From Candidatus Peregrinibacteria bacterium (GTDB lineage Bacteria; Patescibacteriota; Gracilibacteria; Peribacterales; Peribacteraceae): a stretch of DNA of 64,000 nt. Positions 26,578-34,432 of the stretch are shown piece after piece. Numbering within the stretch: the stretch's first letter is position 1; the number at the start of each line of letters is the position of its first letter. The position numbers and the translations under genes were made by a program. Below the pieces are notes generated by a model. The model made no database searches. It was not told the origin of the DNA and saw nothing but the letters and a program-made list of their open reading frames with translations. The stretch lies in assembly GCA_018648865.1 (NCBI GenBank), contig JABGQH010000013.1, positions 186,001-250,000 of the forward strand, given 5' to 3'.

Positions 26578-27285
26578 TTATTTATCTCTCTTCAAAGAAC
26601 CCAACAAATCATATATTTCTATCATTGAATTATGGGTAATGTGACCAACTACTGCATTTATATAGCCTTCTTGCTGCATTAAATACCAAAGGTACATTCC
26701 CAATGTAATATGCGTTAAAGGTGCTGAGTCTAAATGAATATTAATAGAATTATCCTCATTTTTAGATAGATTATGTGCTGCAGCAAAAACAAGACTACTT
26801 GCGATTCCCGTTTTAAGTCCAAATCCTTTTTCTACAAATACTCCCGAAGCCATACATCTAAACATAGCCTCCTCTGCAATTGGCATTGCAAGAAGATCTT
26901 TTATTCGCATTAGAGCAGGGTGATTTTCTTCTAGAACATAATGTACATCACTTTCTTCCACTCTATTACCAGAGTTAATACCTAACTTATCAATAAATTT
27001 AGATAGATATTCCTGGCCTCTTTCAAAGGCCATTGTTTCAATTATTGTAATAAGAATATTGCGATGCGATGTCATTGCACGCTCAATTGTTCTATCAACA
27101 ACTGCATCCGTGTCTTCTAGTTGTTTATCGGCTTTTCCACTAGCTATCCCAACAGTGGCGGCTGCTAGGCCGGCACCTATAGTCGAAAGCATAAAAGATC
27201 TTCGACTAAGTGTGATCTTTCTCTCTACCTCTTGCGGATCCACATTCTCTTCGTTTAAATGCTTCATACAACAATTATTGCACAT
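26578..27285 (-). CDS. CPBP-family protease homologue with a Tat-like N-terminal segment
   Basis: 235 residues. The C-terminal half has the CPBP (Abi, Rce1-like) motifs: A-E-E-A-M-F-R (EExxxR), F-A-A-A-H-N (FxxxH) and H-I-T-H-N (HxxxN). The family are intramembrane metalloproteases that cut prenylated or other membrane proteins or bacteriocin-like peptides. Unusually, the N terminus has S-R-R-S-F-M followed by a hydrophobic A/G-rich stretch, like a twin-arginine signal or anchor, and the protein has fewer hydrophobic segments than typical members. Starts at residue 1 or at a Met at residue 7 are both possible. It sits between receiver copies 2 and 3, on the opposite strand. Confidence 0.7.
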   Translation of the reverse strand: MCNNCCMKHLNEENVDPQEVERKITLSRRSFMLSTIGAGLAAATVGIASGKADKQLEDTDAVVDRTIERAMTSHRNILITIIETMAFERGQEYLSKFIDKLGINSGNRVEESDVHYVLEENHPALMRIKDLLAMPIAEEAMFRCMASGVFVEKGFGLKTGIASSLVFAAAHNLSKNEDNSINIHLDSAPLTHITLGMYLWYLMQQEGYINAVVGHITHNSMIEIYDLLGSLKRDK

Positions 27286-27357
27286 TTGTCCACCCTATAA
27301 CCCAAAATACTGATCAAATATGTAAGGGATTCATGTAAAACAACTAGCAGCTAATCA

Positions 27358-27420
27358 TTGACTAAGTCTTATTAAGTAGTAGATTGCTACTAGCTCTTTA
27401 ACAGATTCTTTCAAAGGAGA
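27358..27420 (+). promoter_or_regulatory. Promoter, boxA-like element and SD of receiver gene 3
   Basis: TTGACT (27358-27363), 16-bp spacer, TAGATT (27380-27385), AGCTCTTTAACA (27392-27403), SD AAAGGAGA ending at 27420. The spacer is identical to copy 1, so the leaders of copies 1 and 3 are closest although their genes differ more. Confidence 0.65.
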
Positions 27421-27425
27421 TCATA

Positions 27426-27782
27426 ATGTACAAAGTCTTGTATGTGGGAGAGAATGAAGTGTTTGTAAATAAACTGCGTGACGTTCTTAGATCGGAGCCT
27501 GTCAACGTCTATTCTGCAGCCAATACAGCAGAAGCTATTAGCGCCATCAAAGAATCTATGCCCTGTTGCATAGTTCTGAATCTATGTATGGGCATAAATG
27601 AGGCTCTTAAGGTCTGCCGATCTGGTTTGGCGCAAGAGACATCTATCGTCATTCTTAAACCTATAGGAGTCGAAGACACTGTCGCTCAGGGCAACTTCCC
27701 CAAGGCTTTTATGCTTTGCTCTCCTGCTACAGTCGAACAATTGGCTGATCTGATAAGAAAAAAGATGGAAGAGAGAGCTTGA
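27426..27782 (+). CDS. Degenerate response-regulator receiver-domain protein, copy 3
   Basis: 118 residues, single receiver fold. Strand 1 V-L-Y-V-G-E-N-E, strand 3 C-I-V-L-N-L-C: the phospho-acceptor Asp is Asn here, which would block phosphorylation. Strand 4 is I-V-I-L-K-P and strand 5 M-L-C-S-P, so Ser/Thr and Lys are also missing. It is closest to copy 2. Strong SD AAAGGAGA. It ends in TGA overlapping an 8-bp hairpin. A binding-only role is inferred. Confidence 0.8.
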   Translation: MYKVLYVGENEVFVNKLRDVLRSEPVNVYSAANTAEAISAIKESMPCCIVLNLCMGINEALKVCRSGLAQETSIVILKPIGVEDTVAQGNFPKAFMLCSPATVEQLADLIRKKMEERA

Positions 27783-27831
27783 ACGACTCGTAGTCGTTCA
27801 CCACTATCCCCTCGCAAGCGAGGGGATTTTT
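27781..27831 (+). terminator. Hairpin plus intrinsic terminator after receiver gene 3
   Basis: Hairpin GAACGACT-CGT-AGTCGTTC (27781-27799) includes the stop codon. The terminator CCCCTCG-CAAG-CGAGGGG (27808-27825) has a loop different from copies 1 and 2 but the same stem, followed by ATTTTT. Confidence 0.9.
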
Positions 27832-27845
27832 ATTTAATACCTATT

Positions 27846-27877
27846 CATCAATTAATTGATATATTGATTAATTGATG
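27846..27877. repeat. Inverted repeat with 11-bp arms
   Basis: CATCAATTAAT, a 10-nt loop, then ATTAATTGATG. The left arm with its flank also occurs after receiver copy 1 (near 25981), so it is the remnant of a shared downstream block. Confidence 0.7.
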
Positions 27878-27892
27878 AGTTTTGTTTTTTCT

Positions 27893-27912
27893 TACACCAA
27901 TATATTGGTGTA
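27893..27912. promoter_or_regulatory. 20-bp perfect palindrome, operator-like
   Basis: TACACCAATATATTGGTGTA. It lies 36 bp upstream of the -35 of the next gene, the place for a dimeric regulator. No regulator gene nearby can be assigned to it. Confidence 0.5.
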
Positions 27913-27948
27913 CAGACATTGGCACCCACACAAAATAGCAAACTAAAT

Positions 27949-27977
27949 TTGACAAACAGAATTAATAGTTGTAACTT
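27949..27977 (+). promoter_or_regulatory. Leaderless promoter of helical paralogue 1
   Basis: TTGACA (27949-27954), 17-bp spacer, TAACTT (27972-27977); the ATG follows 8 nt later, at the expected transcript start. No SD. Confidence 0.75.
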
Positions 27978-27985
27978 CGCATTTA

Positions 27986-28579
27986 ATGGACGCAGGAGAA
28001 GCAGCAGAATCTTGGCGCACCCGTTTGGATCCAGTAGATCTAGAGAGTCCACCATCTTTTGATGATCGCTGTGTAGAATTTATTACAGGTGGGCAGCAGC
28101 CAGAAAATGGTGGCAATACTCCTCCCAACGAGATAATAGAAGAAGGACAGTCAGAAAATGCAGCAGCAATAAAAGATGTTGTAACAGAAAAAGTTGATCT
28201 AAATAAGGTTGCTGAGGAACTTTTCCAATTAGTAAGAAACTTACTTAGTGAAATTAAAGCCGGAGGCGAAGATTTTAATGTCCTTAAATCTACAGCATCA
28301 TGTGTAGGTAAACTTGACGCACTATTAAGTAATTGTTCAGAAATACAAAACAAAGAATTGCCAATCCCACCGGTATATAAACGAGCAACAATGATGGGGC
28401 CTGAAGTAGGAATTCTAAGAATGATGATGTTCTTATTGGAAAGACTAGAAACATTAAAACGAGAGGGTAAGAATCCTGAAGAATTTGTACATCTAGTAAG
28501 GCCTTTTGTATTTAAAATGAATCAGAATCTAAGCAGTTTCGCGGATAGCAAAGCAAGAGCAAGCTCAACCCCTGCTTAA
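27986..28579 (+). CDS. Helical protein of unknown function, tandem paralogue 1
   Basis: 197 residues, no signal peptide or membrane segment, so probably cytoplasmic. The first 70 residues are Pro/Gly/Glu-rich and look disordered; the rest is predicted helical in two similar halves. Shared features with its neighbours are a block L-L-x(n)-E-I-Q-N-K-E-L-P-I-P (compare gene 3) and G-P-E-V-G-I-L-R (compare K-P-K-E-G-I-L-G in gene 2). Start choice is fixed by the promoter. Family not recognised; a scaffold or adaptor is possible but not shown. Confidence 0.72.
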   Translation: MDAGEAAESWRTRLDPVDLESPPSFDDRCVEFITGGQQPENGGNTPPNEIIEEGQSENAAAIKDVVTEKVDLNKVAEELFQLVRNLLSEIKAGGEDFNVLKSTASCVGKLDALLSNCSEIQNKELPIPPVYKRATMMGPEVGILRMMMFLLERLETLKREGKNPEEFVHLVRPFVFKMNQNLSSFADSKARASSTPA

Positions 28580-28659
28580 ACAAACTGCTATAAAACACTG
28601 CTTTTATATAGATTTATTTAACATAGCTTTTCCCTTTATTTAAAAGCAGAAAACTATAT

Positions 28660-28688
28660 TTGACAACACCCAAACATAGTCGTAGCTT
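28660..28688 (+). promoter_or_regulatory. Leaderless promoter of helical paralogue 2
   Basis: TTGACA (28660-28665), 17-bp spacer, TAGCTT (28683-28688), then 7 nt to ATG 28696. The TTG of the -35 is in frame with the gene and is a false start trap. Confidence 0.75.
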
Positions 28689-28695
28689 GTCACAA

Positions 28696-29151
28696 ATGAG
28701 TACAGATGATCCTGCCAGTTATTGGCATACAGAACCAAGGTGCCCTCTTGATGAGGGGATTGTAAAACACACAGATATAGTATCTAATGAGCCAGAAGAG
28801 AGGACATCCGGTACATCTATTCTAAATCTTATAAGAGAATTCCAATCTGGTGCTTTAGAAGTAATAGAAGGCAATAAATCAGATGAAATTATACGAACTT
28901 TGGCTCTTGCATTTTCTGGGGTGTTCAAGAGAATATTTACTGATAGTGGAATGCTAGAAGTAGAAGATGGCCCCGTAACCATGGCATGCGAGAAGGCAAA
29001 GTTTATGAAGCCAAAAGAGGGAATCTTAGGAATAGCAAACAGCATGGTTGATAGCATTAAGCCAGAGACTAATCATTCAGAATTACTACAAATAATTGGC
29101 CAGTTCGATGCAAAAATTATGGAAGTATTAAATTCTTATGATAAAGAATAA
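28696..29151 (+). CDS. Helical protein of unknown function, tandem paralogue 2
   Basis: 151 residues from ATG 28696 (M-S-T-D-D-P-A-S-Y-W-H). The in-frame TTG at 28660 is the -35 box and cannot be the start if the promoter is real. A polar N terminus of about 40 residues is followed by two helical blocks: I-L-N-L-I-R-E-F-Q ... and K-P-K-E-G-I-L-G-I-A-N-S-M-V. It is a distant paralogue of the genes on either side. No known domain, no membrane segment. Confidence 0.7.
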   Translation: MSTDDPASYWHTEPRCPLDEGIVKHTDIVSNEPEERTSGTSILNLIREFQSGALEVIEGNKSDEIIRTLALAFSGVFKRIFTDSGMLEVEDGPVTMACEKAKFMKPKEGILGIANSMVDSIKPETNHSELLQIIGQFDAKIMEVLNSYDKE

Positions 29152-29235
29152 ATTATAAAAACCCACCTAAATCCCCCTGTTCTAACTAGTTTTGAAAGAC
29201 CTGTTTTCTGAATCCTACAAAGGTTTAATTAGGAT

Positions 29236-29264
29236 TTGACAATCAAAATTGACAGTCGTAGTGT
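29236..29264 (+). promoter_or_regulatory. Leaderless promoter of helical paralogue 3
   Basis: TTGACA (29236-29241), 17-bp spacer, TAGTGT (29259-29264), then 7 nt to ATG 29272. It aligns with the promoters of paralogues 1 and 2 over the AGT-C/T-GTA block. Confidence 0.72.
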
Positions 29265-29271
29265 GAATGAT

Positions 29272-29727
29272 ATGAGTGGCCCACCAAGCGAAGCACAAAT
29301 ATTAGATTTAAGAGAAGTACAGGCGGCTATTAGGCAGTCAGAGAAAGGCTCAGATGCAGAAGCAGACGAAAAAGATCCCACTGATGAAATAATAGCAATC
29401 TCTAGGGAATTAATAAGTAAGCTTGCTCGTTTAAGTGATCTTGATGTCCCTGAAGTAAATATCATACGCACAGTTAATATTTTTTCTACGGAGCTACCAG
29501 AATTATTAAAAGGGCATAAAGATATACTGAACAATGAAATCCAAATCCCATCAGATGTTAATAACGGGGACGACACCGACCTATCAAAAAGAATTATAGA
29601 AATTACTAATATTCATACAAAAAAGATGGAAGATGCACGAAGAACAAAGGCGCCAGTTGCAAATATTGTTCGCATAGCAAATAGCCTATTAGGGGAAATA
29701 GAATATTTAACTTTGTTTCAGGATTAA
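29272..29727 (+). CDS. Helical protein of unknown function, tandem paralogue 3
   Basis: 151 residues from ATG 29272 (M-S-G-P-P-S-E-A-Q). The TTG at 29236 is again the -35 box. It has helical blocks separated by a polar segment; L-L-K-G-H-K-D-I-L-N-N-E-I-Q-I-P matches paralogue 1. It is acidic at the N terminus (D-A-E-A-D-E-K-D). It ends 9 bp from the convergent TPM gene. Function unknown. Confidence 0.7.
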   Translation: MSGPPSEAQILDLREVQAAIRQSEKGSDAEADEKDPTDEIIAISRELISKLARLSDLDVPEVNIIRTVNIFSTELPELLKGHKDILNNEIQIPSDVNNGDDTDLSKRIIEITNIHTKKMEDARRTKAPVANIVRIANSLLGEIEYLTLFQD

Positions 29728-29736
29728 ATAACCAGA

Positions 29737-30591
29737 TCACCACCGCCCCCCTGCTCCACCGCCGCCGAAGCTACCTCCTCCAAAACCACCAAAGCCACCG
29801 CCTTTTCCACCACGACCGCCACCTAACCAATAGATCATTCCATGTTTTTTCCATTTACTACTGTGGGATGCATGGTTTTTTGAAACAATAAAATCAAATA
29901 CAAATCCAAATAGTGCCAGAGCAGGTAAAGCAAACCACCAACTCATAATTAACCATAAAATAAGACCTGCAGCCGCACCCAAAACTCCACCAAGCCACCA
30001 AGATTTAGTGCGTCCTAAAAAGGCAATTAGAAATTCTAAGAATGCGATCCCAAAAAATATTAAATAGCCCCAAGGCAAACTGCCCTCCTGATCACGATCA
30101 TATCTCTCTGCAGTATATTCACCCCCAATGTGTAGCTTTAGCGCTTCTACCCCTGCTAGCAGGCCAGTGGAGTAGTCCTCTAATCGGAAGTGAGGGAGTA
30201 TCTCTTCCTCTATAACTCCCTTTGCAACTATGTCGGGAACAGCCCCCTCTAATCCGTAGCCTGTGGCTATAAAAATCTCTCTATCTTCTAAACTAAATAT
30301 AATCACTATTCCATTGTCGTTCTCGCTAGACCCTACCCCCCAAGCTCTACCAACTTCTACTGCGAAGTCTGCAATTACTTCTCCTTCTAGTGATGGAATC
30401 GCGAGGATTGCAATCTCGTTAGTTGTCTCTTGCTTATACAAACTTAATACACCCTCTAAATCACTTTCCTGCTGAGTTGTAAGAACCTGAGCGTGGTCAG
30501 TAACAAATCCATCATTATTAGGAACGTCTAACGCTAGCGTAGACGGAGCCCACAGAAATACTGCCGCTAAAACAATGGGGATAACTCGCAT
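29737..30591 (-). CDS. TPM-domain (YgcG-like) exported membrane protein
   Basis: 284 residues from ATG 30591, which gives a clean signal peptide (M-R-V-I-P-I-V-L-A ... T-L-A-L-D). The frame is open further upstream, but that would overlap lemA. The TPM domain, about residues 27-170, has F-V-T-D-H-A-Q-V-L and N-D-N-G-I-V-I-I-F-S-L-E-D-R-E-I-F-I-A-T-G-Y-G-L-E-G. Two or three membrane segments follow, then a tail almost all Gly. TPM proteins are paired with LemA in many bacteria, as here (8 nt downstream of lemA). Role in the envelope is poorly known. Confidence 0.85.
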   Translation of the reverse strand: MRVIPIVLAAVFLWAPSTLALDVPNNDGFVTDHAQVLTTQQESDLEGVLSLYKQETTNEIAILAIPSLEGEVIADFAVEVGRAWGVGSSENDNGIVIIFSLEDREIFIATGYGLEGAVPDIVAKGVIEEEILPHFRLEDYSTGLLAGVEALKLHIGGEYTAERYDRDQEGSLPWGYLIFFGIAFLEFLIAFLGRTKSWWLGGVLGAAAGLILWLIMSWWFALPALALFGFVFDFIVSKNHASHSSKWKKHGMIYWLGGGRGGKGGGFGGFGGGSFGGGGAGGRW

Positions 30592-30598
30592 AAAGTTT

Positions 30599-31168
30599 TT
30601 AGAACTCAACGGATGGTGCGTTTTCTGATCCGCCTGCACTCTCAAAGAAATCTGATGCTTGGTACCCAAATGCATTTGCTAAAAAGTTTCGTGGGAATAC
30701 ACGAATAAATACATTGTAGGAACGCACAGATTCATTAAAGTCTTTTCTTGCTACAGCAATACGGTTCTCTGTTCCCTCTAGCTGTACCTGAAAGTCTCTA
30801 AAGTTCTGTGTAGCTTTTAGATCTGGATAGTTTTCTACAGTTACCAAAAGTCTGGATAGAGCAGAATCAAAGCTGCCTGCAGCAGAAATCTTTTCAGACT
30901 GTGTGCCTGCACTCTGCCACTGTGTTCTGGCCTCTGTAACTTTTATAAATGTTTCCTGTTCAAAATCTACAGCCCCTTGAACAGTGGCTTGCAGATTTGG
31001 TATTAAATCAAAACGACGTTGGTACTGTGTTTCCACTTGTGCCCAACTGGTATCTAATGATGCCTTAGCTCTGATCAATCCGTTATAAGATGACCATACC
31101 CAAAGAGCTCCAAGTACAGCTATACCAATTATTGCGATTAATGTAATTTTTGACTTTGATAGTTTCAT
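30599..31168 (-). CDS. lemA: LemA family protein
   Basis: 189 residues from ATG 31168. One N-terminal membrane segment (residues 6-26) is followed by an extracytoplasmic helical domain with the LemA hallmarks Y-N-G-L-I-R-A-K, W-A-Q-V-E-T-Q-Y-Q-R-R-F-D-L-I-P-N-L, E-N-Y-P-D-L-K-A, and R-V-F-P-R-N-F-L-A. It is the first gene of a two-gene unit with the TPM protein. A TGCTACAAT extended -10 lies 26 nt upstream of the ATG. Function of LemA is not settled. Confidence 0.92.
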   Translation of the reverse strand: MKLSKSKITLIAIIGIAVLGALWVWSSYNGLIRAKASLDTSWAQVETQYQRRFDLIPNLQATVQGAVDFEQETFIKVTEARTQWQSAGTQSEKISAAGSFDSALSRLLVTVENYPDLKATQNFRDFQVQLEGTENRIAVARKDFNESVRSYNVFIRVFPRNFLANAFGYQASDFFESAGGSENAPSVEF

Positions 31169-31194
31169 AAAAATAGTAGGAAAATACAAAGGGA

Positions 31195-31203
31195 ATTGTA
31201 GCA
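31195..31203 (-). promoter_or_regulatory. Extended -10 promoter of lemA
   Basis: TGCTACAAT on the minus strand, with 26 nt between hexamer and ATG. The DUF2339 gene has the same nonamer at the same distance (34162-34170), and the leaders share T-G-T-A/G-x-x-T-T-T-T-C-C. Confidence 0.5.
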
Positions 31204-31241
31204 CAATCCTCTTATATTTTCCTTTAATATGATTCTAACTA

Positions 31242-32411
31242 TTAATTACTTTTTTCCTGGCTTACTTTCTCTTTTTTAGAAGAGTTAAATGTAGATCGTG
31301 CTGTAAATACAAAAAGTATTAGCAAAACTCCTCCTGCTCCACCCATACCTACCCATGGTAACCATGCATACTTCTCTGTAATTCTGCTTTCTTCGTCATC
31401 ACAAGCATCACCAATTCCATCACCATCTTCATCCTTTTGTCTTCTATTAGGATTGCCTATGCAATTGTCTTTCGAGTTAATTACTCCATCTAGATCAAAA
31501 TCATCACACACATCTCCTCTACCATTTTGGTTTTCATCAATTTGATCTGAATTAGCGATAGAAACACAATTATCATTGATATCTGGCATCCCATCTTGAT
31601 CAATATCGGCAATAACAAAGTTAGGATTTTCCATAGATGGCGACTCTGGTAGTGCCATTACATCCTTGGCAGAGGAAAGATTTGCAGATTCCCCCACAGA
31701 TAATTTAACGATCCTATCTGGATTTAAATAAATCCTATAGCTGCTATCTGGCTGTGCAAGAAAGCGCAAGATACGTGATTGCTCTGTGGATACATCTTCT
31801 AAAGAAAAACGTAATTCATTTATACGCAATGGCTGTCCGTAAGTTAATACTACTGCCCAAGAGTCGGACGTAATTTTTGGGAAGAATATGGTTTGCTGAT
31901 GCATCTTTTTCTTTGCGACTATTATACGATCTTGCCCATTAACAATCGCTCTAATTTCTATGTAAGTTGGCAGAGCAACATGATTATCTAGTAAAACACT
32001 TAAAGAGGAAGATGTAATAGGTTCGTCACTACTTATATTAATTTGAGCAGTGCCCTGCCTATTCTCTGAAAGAATAAAGTCTGAATATGTTCCCATATTG
32101 CCATCTACCATTCGGCTTGAATTACTTACTTTTGGTATGGTCTCTATAATATAAGTTGGCTTTTCTGAAGTTTCCTTAAAATAATATGGCTCAAATGTTT
32201 CTGTTTCATTATTAAAGACACCGAAGTTCAGTCTTTCTATAAAACTATTTTCGATTGTAATATCTACGACTGTAGGGACGGTAATAGACAAGGAATCTAT
32301 TTCTTTATACTTACGAAAAGAAGACTGTGCCTCTAAATTAGTAACTGCAGCATGTGCAGTAGCTGCAAATACAAAAAGTGCAATGGAGGGGATAATTATG
32401 TGAGTTTTCAT
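31242..32411 (-). CDS. Membrane-anchored surface protein with thrombospondin type 3 repeats
   Basis: 389 residues. A signal peptide (M-K-T-H-I-I-I ... A-H-A-A) is followed by a beta-rich region to about 265. Calcium-binding thrombospondin type 3 repeats then run from D-I-D-Q-D-G-M-P-D to [10 protein letters not shown] (about 268-340), and a C-terminal membrane segment (about 348-372) with a Lys-rich tail ends the protein. It is expected outside the cell with the tail inside. It follows the DUF2339 gene by 5 nt, so likely the same mRNA. Partner or ligand unknown. Confidence 0.82.
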   Translation of the reverse strand: MKTHIIIPSIALFVFAATAHAAVTNLEAQSSFRKYKEIDSLSITVPTVVDITIENSFIERLNFGVFNNETETFEPYYFKETSEKPTYIIETIPKVSNSSRMVDGNMGTYSDFILSENRQGTAQINISSDEPITSSSLSVLLDNHVALPTYIEIRAIVNGQDRIIVAKKKMHQQTIFFPKITSDSWAVVLTYGQPLRINELRFSLEDVSTEQSRILRFLAQPDSSYRIYLNPDRIVKLSVGESANLSSAKDVMALPESPSMENPNFVIADIDQDGMPDINDNCVSIANSDQIDENQNGRGDVCDDFDLDGVINSKDNCIGNPNRRQKDEDGDGIGDACDDEESRITEKYAWLPWVGMGGAGGVLLILFVFTARSTFNSSKKEKVSQEKSN

Positions 32412-32416
32412 AATGA

Positions 32417-34135
32417 TTAAATAGAATTGTTAGAAATAGAATCTGAACTATGTTTGCGTCCTATAAACGCGGTACTCATTAATAGTGCACCTATTAAGAA
32501 GAAGGTAATAATACGGCCTGACATTTCCATCCTCCAAACATCTACCAAAAATAGCCTTAGTACAACAAGTCCGAGTAAAGCCCCTCCATAAACTAGCAAT
32601 CCCTTTATGTTCTTTATGCGCCCCGTTAGATTAGTAGCTAAACCAACAACAGTGTAAATAATTAGTGAAATCATAACTGCTGTGTCATCTACTAGCAGTA
32701 ATGCTTTTAGTGTAAGCCATATAAGTGCGAAGATATAAAATGACCCAACAACAAACAGGATCGAATTTACCTTTATTAAATCTTTGTCCTTGGTTTCTAA
32801 GGTAAGGCTTCTAAAGAACAACGCAAGGCCAAGGAATGCACATCCTAATATTAATAATACAAAGAAATCTACATAAGGAATTTCATTGCGCCACCCGTAA
32901 GCCGAAAGACTCTCTATCGAAAGAAAAACCGATGGGATAAGAAGTAATATCAATTTTTGTGAAATGCGTAAGTTCTTTAAAAGAAGATAAGCAATCATTA
33001 CAACTGACACAGCCTCAACTGTGTAAGCAATTGTTAGTGCAGCCCCCTGCAACTCTACAGCTGTAGCTGTTGCAAGCATTGCAATTCCTACACCTGCATA
33101 AACATAAAATGGCTCTTTCTTTTTCGTCGCTTTAAAAATAAAGAATGCACCAAATATAAATACAACCATCCAAAGACTTATAATCATGCTCTTCCAGTGA
33201 TCTGGTGCAGAGCTAACTATCCAAAATAGAAGAAGTAGACCATTGCCTGCTGCTGTAATAAGGTCTGGCAACATATCTTTCCCCTTCAGCTTTAAAATAC
33301 CAGTCGTGTTTGATGCAAAAAACAATGCAGCAAAAATATATGCAATATAAAGAAGTGTGGATTGGTCACTACCAGCCTGCCCCGACATAAGTGGGATGCT
33401 ATACAAAGAAATAATCACAAGAGCTACGGTAGTCAGCTCCCTCATCTTTGTAATAGATACAATCCAAAGCGTACCAGCCACAACAGCTAGTAAATATAAA
33501 AATAGCGCAACAAAATCTGGCGAAGGTGAGTTTGTAAGAAGTGGAGCAACGCTAGCCAAAATTAAACTAGCAATCGCTAATGGTTTGTTATTATATTTAA
33601 CACTCACAAGAGCAACAAATGCAGTACTTAAAAACATAATCCCTAGTGCACTGGATGGTGTGAAATAACCATAGAACTCCCTAGCAGCAAAAGTAGTTAG
33701 CAGTATTGTGGTAGATCCAGTAACCAAAAATATACTCCCCTGATGAACGTATTTACGCATTCTTATCCATCCAAAACTAAGCAGTAATACACCTGCAACA
33801 ATACCAATTAAGATTCGCCCCATTGGACCAATCCAATTATTTAAGAATGCATAAGTTGTAAGCCAACCAAATCCAATCAAAAGTAAAAGTGCTCCTAGCT
33901 TTAGTAGCCAGTCCTCTTTTACCCAAGCAATCAGCAGATCTGCAGCCTCTGGTTTAGATTCATAAACCTGCTCTGGCATAGCAGATGGCGCTTGTTCTTG
34001 AGTCGCCTGTACCTCTGTCGCTGGCGCATTTGGAACCGCTCTTGCCCCTAGTCGTTCCTCTAGCTTATTTACTCGTTCTCTTAATTTAAAATAAAGAAAA
34101 AGCATAACGATGACTCCAATAAAAGTAAGATTCAT
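32417..34135 (-). CDS. DUF2339 family multi-spanning membrane protein
   Basis: 572 residues from ATG 34135; the frame is open 34 codons further up but that part carries the promoter. A first membrane helix, a short coiled coil ([12 protein letters not shown]), an Ala/Pro/Gln linker, then well over ten hydrophobic segments. Motifs [16 protein letters not shown] and F-L-V-D-V-W-R-M-E fit the DUF2339 family as I remember it. Function is unknown in all bacteria. It is co-transcribed with the thrombospondin-repeat protein downstream. Confidence 0.78.
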   Translation of the reverse strand: MNLTFIGVIVMLFLYFKLRERVNKLEERLGARAVPNAPATEVQATQEQAPSAMPEQVYESKPEAADLLIAWVKEDWLLKLGALLLLIGFGWLTTYAFLNNWIGPMGRILIGIVAGVLLLSFGWIRMRKYVHQGSIFLVTGSTTILLTTFAAREFYGYFTPSSALGIMFLSTAFVALVSVKYNNKPLAIASLILASVAPLLTNSPSPDFVALFLYLLAVVAGTLWIVSITKMRELTTVALVIISLYSIPLMSGQAGSDQSTLLYIAYIFAALFFASNTTGILKLKGKDMLPDLITAAGNGLLLLFWIVSSAPDHWKSMIISLWMVVFIFGAFFIFKATKKKEPFYVYAGVGIAMLATATAVELQGAALTIAYTVEAVSVVMIAYLLLKNLRISQKLILLLIPSVFLSIESLSAYGWRNEIPYVDFFVLLILGCAFLGLALFFRSLTLETKDKDLIKVNSILFVVGSFYIFALIWLTLKALLLVDDTAVMISLIIYTVVGLATNLTGRIKNIKGLLVYGGALLGLVVLRLFLVDVWRMEMSGRIITFFLIGALLMSTAFIGRKHSSDSISNNSI

Positions 34136-34161
34136 GGCAGTGATTGGAAAAGTACACAGAA

Positions 34162-34170
34162 ATTGTAGCA
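34162..34170 (-). promoter_or_regulatory. Extended -10 promoter of the DUF2339 gene
   Basis: TGCTACAAT, 26 nt before ATG 34135, identical in sequence and spacing to the lemA element. Confidence 0.5.
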
Positions 34171-34275
34171 CTAACCCCTGTTTAACCAGATACCCTTTTT
34201 TAAATAGGTAAATTATTAATGATTGTTTCCTCGACAAGGAGGAGCCAATAATAGAAAATATTGGTCAGAATCAAT

Positions 34276-34292
34276 CACCCCTGCCCGGGTGG
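34276..34292. repeat. Copy of the tRNA-Leu 5' end and flank
   Basis: CACCCCTGCCCGGGTGG is identical to 34426-34442, which is the flank plus the first bases of tRNA-Leu; the copies are 150 bp apart. The rest of this first copy does not continue as a tRNA. Confidence 0.8.
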
Positions 34293-34345
34293 GTTTACAC
34301 GGGCTATATTCGTTCTTTATTTTAGATTGATTAATATATTTAAGT

Positions 34346-34407
34346 GGAATTGGTAGACCTACCTTCGGTAGGCAGGCTTGCCTGCCGGCAGGCAGGCGCG
34401 CTAGCCT
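34346..34407 (+). pseudogene. Broken tRNA-Leu copy interrupted by a palindromic element
   Basis: GGAATTGGTAGAC (D arm of tRNA-Leu) then 40 bp of palindromic sequence, then GCGCTAGCCT, which is exactly where the intact tRNA continues. Homology stops after that. It is a fragment of a former tRNA-Leu duplicate with an insertion. Confidence 0.75.
34358..34397. mobile_element. REP-like palindromic element
   Basis: Three nested hairpins: CCTACC-TTC-GGTAGG, GGCAGGC-TT-GCCTGCC and CCTGCCGGCAGG. Elements of this kind are frequent in CPR and other environmental genomes and translate as repeats of LPAGRQA. It carries no gene and would need a trans-acting enzyme. Confidence 0.7.
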
Positions 34408-34432
34408 CATTTCATCTTGAATTAACACCCCT

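Noticed and set aside
25491-29727. Prophage or transposon origin of the receiver island
   Set aside because: No integrase, transposase, terminal repeats or phage genes are visible; tandem duplication explains the repeats.
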